A stretch of 64,000 nt of DNA from Episyrphus balteatus (GCF_945859705.1 NC_079134.1:25205636-25269635); one strand, 5' to 3'; positions 1 to 11,508 are shown, numbered from the stretch's first letter. A program made the numbers and translations. Notes: generated by a model from the letters alone, not told the origin.

Positions 1-1110
1 TGTGTCAGGTAATTTTTTTTTTTTTGGATTTACAGCCGAGTATTGTGTTTTGAATGCTTTGAAAGTACATACATTCAAAAAGGAGGCCCATTATGGTCTT
101 TCTAGGCAGGAAAGAGGATACAGGTAAAGAGTTACATACTCCCTGTCTCTCTGAGGCGCACAGCGCGTTTTATAGGATTTTCAGGATAATTTATGAAGTC
201 ACATGAGTTATTGCGGCTGCATAAAAATCTGTTTGTTTTCATTTTCAGCCATGTTTTCTTTCGTATTTTTTTTTTTTTTTTTGAAGTTGGTATAGGTTGG
301 TATTATTATTATTATTTTTGTTTTTTTTTTCTTATCGCCCATTTACATTTTATTTTTGCTTTTTATACCTTCTGGTGCTCTGCGTCCCGCCATCGTTCGC
401 CATGAATTTTGAATCCCTTCAAGTTGGTTTTATTTTTATTTTTGTTACTTTTGTTTTTTTTTTTGTTTTTTTTTTTTTTTGAAAACATGGCCTTAAGGAT
501 TTTGACAAATGTAATGAAATTACTTTTCTCTGTAAAATGGGTGTTATCTTTAAGCATAACGTATACTATACGCTACGCAGTTGTTGCTGTCAGTAAGCTT
601 CGTGGATTTTATTTCAGTTGGTGCAAAGCCTTACGGATGTATAATTGATTTTCCTTGTTTATTAATAAATTATAACACCAACAGCTGGACTGTATTTATT
701 TTTTTTTTTATTTCATTTTTTTTTTGTTTTGTTTGTTTCTTTTTTTTAACAATATGAATCCATCCATATTGGACCAAGTAATTTTCTGGATTGATAATGA
801 TGGACAGTAAATTGTAATTCAATACGACACAATCTCGCCATTTTCTTATTAAGAACACAATTCAGTGCTTTAATCCAAGATTATTGTTCGAAACGAAAAT
901 TGAAAATTAAACTGATTGTGTTTACTTTTCATACGTCATTTATTAAAGTAAATTCCTTTTATTGAGAACTTTTGAAAGTGAAAAATACTTAATATGTAAG
1001 TTTAAGGGATCGATTGTATATAGTCAACAACTCGTATTTTCGCTAAAGGTTTTTGATATGGAAATAAGAAATTATTCTACAAAGCTATTTTTTCAATTTT
1101 TACTTGATAT
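1..1110. other. AT-rich intergenic sequence, no gene seen
   Basis: This stretch holds many poly-T and poly-A runs, for example around 274-283, 457-480 and 702-727. The short open frames here are rich in Phe, Lys and Tyr and follow the homopolymer runs rather than codon structure. I see no RNA gene, transposon terminus or convincing exon. Confidence 0.5.
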
Positions 1111-2096
1111 ATATAGGTACTCTAGGGCAAGTTTAGGATTCGTAAAAAAAATCGAACTCGAGATAACAATTTTACATGACATTACGATGATGGAGAATGC
1201 CAAAAAAGTGGGTCCGGCAATTCGGTGTCTGTCTGTCTGTAAGAACCTCGAGCTACAGTCTAAACTACTGAAGCGATTTTCTTCAAACTTGGTAGTTAAC
1301 AGTTTTGGGTGATTCCCTAGAGGAGAAATTGAAGTTTTTTTTTTAGGACCAGAACTAACGGTACCTTTCATATAACGGAAACAGAAAAGTTGATTTATTT
1401 CAAAAACGGCTTTAAAGATTATGTTAAAAAAATTTCTGCTTACTGTAACAGATAAGAGCCTCTTTTGATAATAAAAAAAAATATTTTTTGTACCGTTATT
1501 AACGGTACCTGCCATAGAACGGTTTTTTGGATTTATGAATTTCTCAAAAACGACAAAACAGATTTCGACCAAATTTTTAATACAGAAACGTTTAAACAAT
1601 CATTATTTAAAAAAATATTTAATTTTTCAAAAAACACATTTTTGGATTTTTAAAAAATATTTCAAAATTTTTTTTTGAAAAATCAATTTTTTGGAAACGA
1701 GTTGGTGAAAAATTTTGAAATTTTGTTTTTATGTGTAAATTAATTATTTATTCAAAATTGCATATCAACTTTTTTTTTGCAAAATGTTAGAAAATTTTTA
1801 TATATAAAAAATTATTTTTTTAAAAAACGGCTCTAACGATTTTCGAAATTTTTTTTCTAAAAATTCCTTTTTATACTAGAAAAAAAATGGCATACTTAGT
1901 TGTTTGAAAAAGATCATTTAAAATGGCATTTAATTATTTATAAAAACAGATTTTATTTTTTTTTGCACCACTAACGAAATTCCGTGAAAATATCAAATTT
2001 TAAATTTTCCCTTATTTTGTTCAGTGAAAAACTTTAACATTAGAGTAACTTTTACCATAAGAGGAAGTACGTGCGACCCCAGTCGTGCAATTTATT
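1111..2096 (+). repeat. Dispersed repeat Y copy 1 (mini-me/DINE-1-like, short GTCT block)
   Basis: The sequence runs from a segment around 1128 (ctagggcaagtttaggattc) through a short GTCTGTCTGTCTGT block at about 1226-1240 to a conserved end near 2070-2092 (gcgaccccagtcgtgcaatt). The same order recurs in reverse complement at about 48990-50085, so it is an interspersed repeat about 1 kb long. Palindromic 'aacggtacc' blocks lie at 1357 and 1501. The internal GTCT microsatellite recalls the (GTCY)n block of dipteran mini-me/DINE-1 elements, which are Helitron-related; that family link is inference. No coding capacity. Confidence 0.6.
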
Positions 2097-2205
2097 TTTA
2101 CTTGCTCTTTTAGAGCAAGCAGGTAAACGGATTTTCTTGAAATTTGGTGCTGATGTTTTTTTTTGTAATTTCAAAGGTTTTTTTCTATAGAACTTTTCTT
2201 ACTTA

Positions 2206-3036
2206 GGGCGGTATTTATAGTCGTCCACTCAAGTTGAAAAATGTCTTAAGCATTCGCTCAAGCGAATCCGTATTCATAGTCACTGTAGTCGAAATTTTTC
2301 TCGAGTGAACGTCTGACGAGACGAGGCTTTTTTCCTTGAGGAAACGCTTAAGTTTTTTTTTAATCAGTTGACATTAAAACGCAAGTGTCATTGCGTTTGT
2401 TTTTATATTTAAAAGTTCGGTTCTATTTTCAAAAGGAAGTACGAACAATTTATTTGGTTATATTTAATGTTATAACTTATAAAAAATGATGTAGCTCACT
2501 TACAACAAAGACTTTAGAGTAACATTTACTAAAACCATTCGATAACAGATAAAATTGAAAGCCAATTTTTTGCCCAAACCGAATTATGACCCAAACCCTA
2601 CCCTTTTACTTTCTAATACTATTTTTTAATCAATTTTTTTTTTTAACATTAATTTGGTAACTTTAACTACAATAATAAATATCAATATCAATCAATTCTG
2701 TTACTTTTTTTTTTTTTCTATTTTACCAACCCACCAGCTATGACACGACAATTTTGTGTAGGTATCTGGTTTTTGAATGCTCTACCCTCGCTCGGTTGTG
2801 GTGTTTCTTTTTTTTTCCTAGTGTATAATGGTTGGCGATTCCTTCACAGCCAACCTTTGATACTTTTTTGTCGTAAGGTTCTTGAAGATGAAAAGAGATA
2901 GCATATCTCCGAAAAAATAGAATTTACTCAAGTAAAACCGCCTTTTTTAATTCCCTTGAGCAATTGCTTGAAATATTTCTCAACTTACGGGAGTTGAGAA
3001 AAATCTTAACTCTAGTAAGGACTATGAATTCTGCTC
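2206..3036. mobile_element. PIF/Harbinger-like MITE (TTA duplication)
   Basis: The left end GGGCGGTATTTATAGTC and the reverse complement of the right end (GAGCAGAATTCATAGTC) match imperfectly as terminal inverted repeats. Both sides carry TTA (2203-2205 and 3037-3039), the 3-bp duplication typical of PIF/Harbinger elements. Inside each end are further diverged inverted segments (ctcaagttgaaaaatgtctt against ctcaactcccgtaagttg). No transposase frame is present, so it is a non-autonomous 831-bp element. Class assignment rests on the TSD and the G-rich termini only. Confidence 0.5.
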
Positions 3037-3039
3037 TTA

Positions 3040-4195
3040 TAGAACTTGTAACGATTTAATTTGGTTTGTGTAATGATCTAAGCTATTCTAAAAAAAACTG
3101 CATTTTTAGTTTTTCTCAAAATATTCGGGTAGTGGAAATATGGCTTTGCCATTTTTTTGAAAACTAACATTTTGCTTATTTACGTTTATTTTGTTGTTGG
3201 CTTGAATGATTTTATTGAAACCTTACAGACATGTACCTATTTCTTATAATTCTTTATAATTTTGTGTATTTAAATTTTCAAAATAAAAGGAACAAAATGA
3301 AATAAAATATTTTTTTTGAAAATAATTTTAAATAGTTTGTTTCTTTTATTGTGCGCCGATCGGTGGAGAGCAAAGTCAAAACCATTTTTGAAATGTTTTG
3401 AGTTTTGAAATTCATATGGAGAAATGTGTAACTGTGACTAGACTGAGCTCGCATGGCTTTTGAATTATTGAATTTTCCGCTAAAATAAGTCTGAAGTTAG
3501 CGGACAAAATCTAAAATGATTAATGGAATAGGTTTGGCTGGCATCCAAACTATTAGCATTTTAAATGCTTTTTAACTGCATTAACTTTATTCTTATAATC
3601 TCAACAGTTCTTTTATTTTTCAAAATTTCGCTAAATAAGACCGAAATTAAGAAAATTATTATTTTTTATGTTCAAAATTGTAGCTAATTAAATGCTTATT
3701 CGTTGCGTCAAACTAAATTTTGTAGATCCCCTCAATCATTTATTTATTTTCAATTTGTTATTTAAAATATGCACTTCCTCAGGTTCAGGAGACATTTTGA
3801 AAAAAAAAAACTTTTTTTAAATTAAAAAAACCTTAAAAATAAAATTTTATCTTTTGCCAGTTAATGTAGATTAAAAAAAAAAAAAACAAAAAAAAAAACT
3901 ATAATTGATTAGTTTTTGTTTAAAACAGTTAGCTCAAAAGTAAGCTTTTAAAATAAAAAAAATGCGAAGTTAAAAAATTTCTTTTTGGGGAAATTCGAAG
4001 TACCTACCTACCTAAGCTAAATTCAGTAAAAACGCTAAGACTAAGATTATCAAGCTTAATTAGTTTTCTTGTTATTTTAGATTCCGCTTAAATCTTATTT
4101 AATGGAAAAAAGTTGAATTTAAAAATATTTTTCTTTTCAAGTAATCGTAGTTTTCCTAAGCAAAATTTGTTGCGCTAAAACTTATCCCATCGGTA
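3040..4195. other. AT-rich intergenic sequence, no gene seen
   Basis: Low-complexity AT-rich DNA with frequent poly-A/T tracts. No ORF of note, no tRNA-like fold and no clear paired termini were seen. Confidence 0.45.
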
Positions 4196-4339
4196 ATTTT
4201 CAAATGTTGCCACAAATGGACGGCAAGTTGTACGAGTTTTACAAAACCACCACAAACTTGTTAAATTATTGAAGAATGTTAAAAATAATAGATCTAATTA
4301 ATATTATTAAATTTTCGTTTTTTCTAAAAATAAAATCCT

Positions 4340-4600
4340 ATCACTTCGAGTTTTTGAGATAACCGCAAAAAAGTAACGAAAATTTTTGTATGATTATATC
4401 GAAAACCTGACGTGATAGGACAAAATAGACTTTGAATCTGGTTTCAGCGACCCGAAAAACATATAAAATATAGTCGCACTCCCAGATAAAAAAAAATTTT
4501 GAGGCTGTGACACTTTTTGAGGTTATCTTGAAAACCTGACCTGATGAGGCAAAATGGACTTCAGATTTGGATTCAGCGACCCTAAAAACTTATGATTTCC
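4340..4600. repeat. Imperfect tandem duplication, about 130-bp unit
   Basis: Two diverged copies of a unit occur side by side: 'cgaaaacctgacgtgatagg' followed by a 'cagcgacccgaaaaac' motif (about 4399-4460), and 'gaaaacctgacctgatgagg' followed by 'cagcgaccctaaaaac' (about 4530-4590). The arrangement looks like a decayed satellite-type or transposon-internal repeat. Confidence 0.5.
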
Positions 4601-4811
4601 ACTAAAAAATGACGCAAAACACAATATAGAAATTACTATTGGTTTGAGATAGTCATCGGAAAAAACCCGTTATCTTAAAAACTGTCCATTTTTTTGCTTT
4701 CTGCCCATATCGACTTTTGATCAAGAGCTTCAAGAGAACAAAATACAAAATTAAATTTTACACTTTTCGTGGGCTAGAGGTCTTTCTTCAATATATTCTA
4801 ATTCGTAGATA

Positions 4812-4853
4812 CCAGTCGACGTTTCGGGTATGCTTAACCCTTCTTCAGGACTC
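4812..4853 (-). other. Hammerhead-like core motif, possible Penelope-type element remnant
   Basis: On the minus strand the sequence contains CTGAAGA, then a small hairpin (GGGT, 7-nt loop, ACCC), then GAAAC and GTCGAC. The order CUGANGA - helix - GAAA is the conserved core order of hammerhead ribozymes, and similar strings occur in the termini of Penelope-like retroelements. An extra A lies between the core and the helix, and helices I and III were not established, so self-cleavage is not implied. No reverse transcriptase frame lies nearby. Confidence 0.25.
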
Positions 4854-5129
4854 CATTAAAAAAATGTCTTAAAAATATTGGAAAAGCAATAAATAATCTA
4901 TACTTACAATATTCGTGTTGAATACATTAAATCTTTGTTAACCACTAAGGTTTTAAACTGCTTTGAAATTTGCTCTCCTTTGTTTTTAATATTTTAAAAT
5001 TTCAATAATTGAAGTCTTGAAAAAGACTTTCGTTTTTATCAAAATTTCAAAATATTGAAGTTTAATAATATCTATGTGATAAGAAATTAATAAAAAAATT
5101 AATTTTTGGAGATTTTATGGGACTTTGAA

Positions 5130-6000
5130 ATTTTCAGTACAAATTTTGTTTTTTAAATATCTTTTAAACGTAGGGTGGACAAACAACGATTTTTGGTATA
5201 CTGCCCATAATCTCGTAAAGGCCCTAACTACACTTTTCTTAGTTCTGAGTTATAGAGGGAAATAGTAAATGTAATATCGCAAATTTCATATAAAAATGAA
5301 AAAAAATCAAAAGTTCATTTTCAATTTTCTGACGTATTTGAAGACCTAAGCTAAAAAAATAAATAAGGATAAATCAGAGACAATGCCCTAACTCCAAACA
5401 TGCAAAAAAATCAAAATCGAAAATTTTGTAGATAGGGCCTTTACGAAATTATGGGCAGTATAGAACTCGAGGTGAACTAACGACAGAAATTTGAAATTTT
5501 TAAAAAAATCAATTTTTAGAGATTTTATGGGACTTTGAAATTTTCAGTATTTCAGAATATCTCCTAAACGTAGGGTGGACAAACGATGATTTTTTGTTTG
5601 TATACATTTCTCGAGGTGGACAAACGATTGTCGTTTGAATTTTTGAAAAATAATAATTTTTGAGGACTTTTTAATTTTCAGTAGAGGTACACTATGGTGT
5701 ATGCGTACTTTTTTGAGAGTTGCTATAAATTTTTTGGAATATCTCCTAAACAGAGGGTGGACAAACGATGATTTTTGGTATACGTAAAGAACTCGAGGTG
5801 GACAAACGACAGCAGTTTGAATTTTTGATAAAAATTGATTTTTGGGGATTTTAGGGGAATTTCAATTTTTCAGTGCAAAATTCGTTTTTGGAATTGCTCC
5901 TAAACGAGGGGTTGAAAAACGATAATATTTGGTATGTGTATAGAACTCGAGGTGGACAAACGATTGCAGTTAGTTTTATTCTTCTATCTCAAAATTTGAG
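5130..6000. repeat. Imperfect tandem block with 'gggtggacaaacgatgattt' units
   Basis: A motif of the form cctaaacg(t)agggtggacaaacgatgattt recurs near 5166, 5565, 5745 and 5892. In most units it is followed by actcgaggtggacaaacga, and in several by a shared stretch ending in gattttatggga. After removal of the MITE at 5201-5458 the units are roughly 150-180 bp. The array is diverged and has no credible ORF. Confidence 0.55.
5201..5458. mobile_element. 258-bp MITE with TA/TATA duplication (Tc1/mariner-like)
   Basis: The terminal inverted repeats are about 26 bp with one mismatch: left CTGCCCATAATCTCGTAAAG, right end reverse complement CTGCCCATAATTTCGTAAAG, both continuing into GCCCTA. TATA lies on both sides (5197-5200 and 5459-5462). 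Related units of the surrounding tandem block lack the insert, with 'ggtat...gaactcgagg' contiguous around 5930-5950, which supplies an empty-site comparison. There is no coding capacity. A TA-type duplication points to the Tc1/mariner superfamily. Confidence 0.75.
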
Positions 6001-6169
6001 CGTTTTAGACAATTTTTCATTTTTCAGACTTCCTATAAAAAAAAAAAAAGTTTGCTCTAAAATTTTTTTGAAGGGTGGACTAACGAAAATTTTGGGTGGA
6101 ATTAGACAAATTTGGTTCAAAAATTTTGAGGTCGCAGTTCTGGCTTCACGGAGCTTTTGGGTTCACTAA

Positions 6170-7300
6170 GCCTAAAAATCACACTGGTTGCTTTCTAGGA
6201 TCTCTTTTTCTTTTAGATAATATAATTTTTCACATTTTTGGTTTAATTTCATATTATTTTTTTTTTAGATTTTATTATTAAAAGCGTTTTTAAAGTTTTG
6301 TTGGAAAAATAAAAATACAAAAAAAAATGAAAAAAACTAATGTTATTTTTGGAATCAACACTTAAAATTTAGTAAGAAATGATAAACAATGGTCTGGAAA
6401 ATGTTTGTGTGTTGAGCCAGTGATTCTTAAATTGAATAATATTTTTATTTTAATCTAATGAAATCAATAATACCGCATAGAAAAAAGATACAACCACGAT
6501 TCCTACGAAAAACCTTTTATACTGAAAACAAAAAAGAATAAAATAAAAATATTTACCATCAAAGCAAAGAGCAAAATAGATTCTCCAAGAATGATGAGAA
6601 CAGAACTTCCCTCCCTTCCCTATTCTCAAAAAATAAATATAACGCACATAAAAGTGCCATAATATCGTCCTGATGGTACGCACGTACGAAGACACATTCG
6701 TCCTTTATTTTTTTTTTTTTGCTTGAAATGTTATGCAATGCATATCACTTAAACCTTTTGCGCTCCTCAAGGACTCACCTGCGGCTAAGGACACAACTGG
6801 CACAACGCTAGCTTGACTTCTGTAGGTATTCTCCTCCAGGATGAGAAAAATGGTTAAAAGCATATTTTTGCGCGAGGAGAATATCATGCATAGATATGTA
6901 CGTGTGTATCTATTCCCCAGTTCTCTGTCTGCTACTCCCAGGTACAAATAAAAGATCCTTAAAATCAACATAACTCACCTGGTTTTTTTGTTCGTTGTCG
7001 ATTTTTTTTTTTTTTTTCATTTTATACTTTGGTAAGGAGGTGGTATCCCTAGTTGCCAAGGACGACTTCAATAGTCTCCAGTAACAGGGAGCACAGTTAA
7101 AAAAAAAAAAAAAAAAATAACCATAGGAATGGAAATTTATGCAAAATGTAACAAGATGGGTTCCTGAGGCAAAGGATGGGAGGGCATAAGGACTCGAGTT
7201 ATTTTATGTGTTCAAGATTTTTCTTAGCTTTACTTACACATACACAAACTTTGAGGTAAAGGGCGATAGGTAAAGTATTGAAGGTGAATCTTGAGATGGA
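6170..7300. other. AT-rich sequence with two strong minus-strand splice-donor matches
   Basis: No complete gene is visible. On the minus strand, CAG|GTGAGT matches (a consensus 5' splice site) occur at two places exactly 200 bp apart: exon-side ends at about 6979 and 6779. A short open minus-strand stretch precedes the second. No equally good acceptor was identified between them, so I cannot assemble an exon chain. A (T)13 tract lies at about 7005-7018 and an (A)17 tract at about 7101-7117. Confidence 0.3.
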
Positions 7301-7324
7301 AATTTTTTTTGTTTCTTTCTATAG

Positions 7325-7396
7325 CGAATTTTCAGCGCCTTCAGTGCGTTGAGGAATTTCTTGTATCTCAGTCTCAAGTACAAAGCCGCCCAGCAG
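7325..7396 (+). CDS. Possible 72-nt internal exon of an unidentified gene
   Basis: A polypyrimidine tract ending tttctttctatag (acceptor) immediately precedes this segment, and CAG|GTGAGTG (strong donor) follows it. The segment is exactly 24 codons and is open in phase 0, giving a peptide that begins RIFSAFSALRNF and ends LKYKAAQQ. One other frame is also open. Its base composition is clearly less AT-rich than its surroundings. I do not recognise the product and found no partner exons, so this could be a real exon of a host gene with large introns, an unspliced decoy, or a chance match. Start and end are taken from the splice consensus only. Confidence 0.3.
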
Positions 7397-8225
7397 GTGA
7401 GTGCGATTCAAAAATATTTTTCCTAAGCATGTTGATGCGTGTGTGTGTGATAGTGTGTTTGGTATTATATGGATCCTAACCATCAGGATTTGATTTAAGG
7501 TGCGCTCCATGTATAAAATGCTAAAATTTCATAATGTTCACTTCGAATGCGTATGTTTGTTTGAATGAAGAGTAGAGATCATTTAAATTATGGCGCCATA
7601 GGGGGGCCTTTTGAAACCCTAGAGAGAAATTATATATCTATATATATTTTTTTTTTTTAATTCAATGGAAATATGAATTAAGATTAAATTCATCGCACTG
7701 CAGGGAATATGGAAAATTTGGAGGTTAGGTAGGTAGTTTTACATAAATTGTAGATATATTTATGTATTCACAATTATTTTGAAATTCCATCTAAAAAACG
7801 ATTTAAAAAAATTTGTCTCATGCAATGTGGCTTCAATTTATCGTGAAGGTATACCTAGTTCTTGAACAAAGGATACCTTTTATAAAGCAAGTTTTGCGTT
7901 CTTAAACAAAATAATGTACCTAGCTACTTGAGATGTACAATCAACAAAGTCAAAACATGCTAGAATTAATTTCTGAAGGCATATTAAAATTGGAAATGGG
8001 GAGGAATCAACTTACTTATTAATTATTTTGAACCTTAAAACATTGCATTCAAAATGTAATGCTTCAAAATCTTTAAAGCTTAAATTTGAAAAAAAGCAAT
8101 TTAATTTAATGCTTTAAAAAAAATCGAAGTTAGTGTAAAGTTATAGTTCCTTGCACCAGATATGTAATATAACAACCCTCGCCTTAACGCCCTCTGCTGG
8201 TATCTGATGAAGAATTAATATAAGA

Positions 8226-8297
8226 GCCTCTTTAGCTCAGTGGCAGAGCACTGGTCTTGTAAACCAGGGGTCGTGAGTTCAATCCTCACAGGAGGCA
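8226..8297 (+). tRNA. tRNA-Thr (anticodon UGU)
   Basis: A 72-nt cloverleaf folds completely. The acceptor is GCCTCTT/AGGAGGC with one G-T pair, and the D arm is GCTC...GAGC. The anticodon stem CTGGT/ACCAG encloses the loop CTTGTAA, so the anticodon is TGT, read as UGU for Thr ACA codons. The T arm is GTGAG-TTCAATC-CTCAC and the discriminator base is A. The CCA tail is not encoded, as expected in eukaryotes. The internal A box (TAGCTCAGTGG) and B box (GTTCAATCC) form the Pol III promoter, and a TTTT terminator lies 3 nt downstream at about 8300. Upstream 'aattaatataaga' is TATA-like and is shared with the second copy at 37396-37325. No intron. Confidence 0.96.
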
Positions 8298-9818
8298 AGT
8301 TTTCTTTTAAAAGATACACTTTTGTTTTGGAAAAGTATTACATACTACTTAATGTTTTTAATCTTTTTTAGGGAAGAACAAAATGACGTATTAATTTCAC
8401 ATCGAAAGTATTTTTCCTAAAAGTTAAAAAAAGTTTATAATTATTTTTTTTTAAAATGTATATATTAAATTATGTTAAAAAAAAATAATTTATTACCAAT
8501 TATTTTTATTATAATTTTTTATATTCTTTAGTTGTATAGCTTTTTTTAAATTCAATTAAAACGCCATTTATTTTTTATTGTTAATAGTAGAGTAACTAAA
8601 GCAAATTATTAGGGAACCCGGCGGAACAGCTCTGATTTTAACGATTTTTTTTTCAAACGTAGGTAATTAAAAATACTTTAAAGTCTATAGATTAAAAATT
8701 GCCGATGTTGCCGTATTGTTTTTTCAAATTAAAATTAAATTTTTTTTTCAACAAAACCATTTTTTTTTGCTTAAATTTCATAAAACAAATGATGGCAAAA
8801 GATTCTCTAGGGAATTTAAGGAAAAAAAAATATAAAGTAGTAAGGGACAAATGCAAAGGGACAAAGACAAAGTGATAAATGCAATTTTCTAACATTCTGA
8901 CTTCAAACACAAAAAAAATATTTTGAAAACAACGGCAACACCTACAATATTTTAAAATACATTTCTAAAAAGCCAGAAGCTCATTCTTATCTCTTAAATT
9001 TAAATCTACTAAATATAATTAAGATTTTTTGAAAAAATGGTCCTCAAACTCAGAATTAAAAAAAAAAAAATGTTAATAAAAAAATTTAAAATGACTTTTT
9101 TCCAAACTTTTTCTAAAAAAAATGTGAATAAATACTATCAGTTGAATTCCGAAGCAGAAAAGGTAATATATATCACACTTAATTAAAAATTACTTCAATT
9201 TCAATGGGTTTTTTTTTTAATAAAAACTGAAAAAATAATTAATTTTCTCAAAGATTTTGGTAAATAAGAACTTTAAATTTTTGCTTTTAACTTTCAACAG
9301 TAAGAGTTATTAAATGAATAAAAAATAATTTTTTTGTGTTGATGTTGAACATTAAAAAAAAATAAGTTAATTTTTTTTTCAAAACTTTTATTAAAAAAAG
9401 TTCTTCGAAAATGAAATACTTTTTATAATCCAGTCAAATAAGGGTTTAACCTCGGAATTAATGTTAGTAGAAATTTTTTTTGCTCAATATCTTCCTTTTG
9501 CCATTCTATAACATATCTCAAAAGTCTAGAAAAATCCCATGTCCGCTTGTCGCGATTTCATGGTCAAATCGTGAAATGGAGATTTTCAAAATTAGCAAAA
9601 ATAGGCTACGGTATTATATACACATATGATACATGATTTTAAGGTATTTTTTAATGCTGATTCCAAAAAATCTAAAATCAAGACAATTTGACGTCTCTGG
9701 AAAAAGTAAAACCTGTTTTTCATCTGTCAACTCATATTATTATAACAGTTGCAAACTTACTGCCGAAAAACCCTTAAAAGTTATGGTAGATGAACCAAAT
9801 TTTGCATGAAGATTTTAG

Positions 9819-10746
9819 AATCCATCATTATTAAAAATCAAAACAATCCATTACAAAAAATATATATACCTACGAAATAATGGTATTTTTTGATCGAGGG
9901 GCAAATTTTAGGATATGCACTGAAGAAGATTCTTGTTCATCTTAGGAATAAGTGCTAATAGGCTAATTTTTTCATTTTAATCTTTGTTTGGATATTCTTT
10001 AACTACCCTCAAAAATTTTAAAAAATCTCATGTCCGCAAGTCCTAATTTTCTTGGTTTGAAAATAAGGTGCAGATTTAAAAAAATTGAAAAACTACACTT
10101 CAGATATTTGTGTCAGATCAACATGAATTAGGTGCATTACTTTTCAGGGATGGTCAGGTTGACTTGTTTGTGAGTTTTGTTGGAATAAGTGTTAAAAAAT
10201 ACCTTTAAATCATGTCGCTTATGTTGGTATACATATAAAAATTTAAACTTTTCTTATTAATTTTTTAAAATCTGCACCTTATAATCCATCATTATTAAAA
10301 ATCAAAACAATCCATTACAAAAAATATATATACCTACGAAATAATGGTATTTTTTGATCGAGGGGCAAATTTTAGGATATGCACTGAAGAAGATTCTTGT
10401 TCATCTTAGGAATACGTGCTAATAGGCTAATTTTTTCATTTTAATCTTTGTTTGGATATTCTTTAACTACCCTCAAAAATTTAAAAAAATCTCATGTCCG
10501 CAAGTCCTAATTTTCTTGGTTTGAAAATAAGGTGCAGATTTAAAAAAATTGAAAAACTACACTTCAGATATTTGTGTCAGATCAACATGAATTAGGTGCA
10601 TTACTTTTCAGGGATGGTCAGGTTGACTTGTTTGTGAGTTTTGTTGGAATAAGTGTTAAAAAATACCTTTAAATCATGTCGCTTATGTTGGTATACATAT
10701 AAAAATTTAAACTTTTCTTATTAATTTTTTAAAATCTGCACCTTAT
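9819..10746 (+). repeat. Two tandem 464-bp units inside the foldback
   Basis: The segment beginning aatccatcattattaaaaa at 9819 is repeated from 10283 with only a few differences (for example aataagtgc against aatacgtgc). The near identity means the duplication is recent. The inverted right arm beginning near 10739 matches copy 1 at some differences and copy 2 at others, which suggests sequence exchange between arms. Confidence 0.85.
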
Positions 10747-11104
10747 TTTCAAACCAAGAAAATTAGGACTTGCGGACATGAGATTTTTTTAAATTTTTGA
10801 GGGTAGTTAAAGAATATCCAAACAAAGATTAAAATGAAAAAATTAGCCTATTAGCACTTATTCCTAAGATGAACAAGAATCTTCTTTAACGCATATCCTA
10901 AAATTTGCCCCTCGATCAAAAAATACCATTATTTCGTAGGTATATATATTTTTTGTAATGGATTGTTTTGATTTTTAATAATGATGGATTCTAAAATCTT
11001 CATGCAAAATTTGGTTCATCTACCATAACTTTTAAGGGTTTTTCGGCAGTAAGTTTGCAACTGTTATAATAATATGAGTTGACAGATGAAAAACAGGTAT
11101 AACT

Positions 11105-11114
11105 TTTTCCAGAG
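11105..11114 (+). repeat. Target-site duplication of LINE 1, left copy
   Basis: TTTTCCAGAG here is repeated exactly at 16916-16925, immediately after the LINE tail. The uninterrupted order 'ccagagacgtc' is preserved in the opposite foldback arm as 'gacgtctctgg' (about 9691). Confidence 0.9.
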
Positions 11115-11508
11115 TCCGGCAAAAATCCGTGTATCAAACCCTCCTAGTGGGTGCCGGGCGGTAATGATCACCACAGTTTTATCTTGTGCGTTTTTGGCAA
11201 GATGGTGATCAGCTAAGGTCAGGTTGCATAGCTGTATTGTTCTTAACTCCTCAATAGTTAAATAATCAGAAATGTAATTTTACCATCGATACAAGGTTCC
11301 TAATTTTCAGTGGTGGGGTGAGCGTGCACATAATCCGTGCCCAGGAAATGGAAGGCTGGGGGATAAACCAGTCGTGAACGAGCTCTTTCGGATGCCTTGG
11401 CAGGATCCGTCATAATTTTTGCCTTGCCCCGGTAATCGGCTCTGCCGGGGTTGACCTTTCCTTTCCGACCTACTCGTGGGACTTTAATTTATTATTTCAA
11501 ATTTAAAA
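11115..11508 (+). promoter_or_regulatory. LINE 1 5' UTR
   Basis: About 390 bp precede the ORF1 start. It contains the conserved G/C-rich segment 'agtgggtgccgggcggtaat' (about 11146-11165), shared with copy 2. Full-length LINEs of this kind usually carry an internal promoter in this region, but I identified no specific promoter motif. Confidence 0.5.

Noticed and set aside
193..860. Several short open frames rich in Phe or Lys
   Set aside because: They follow poly-T/poly-A runs on both strands and have no codon structure, start context or homology.
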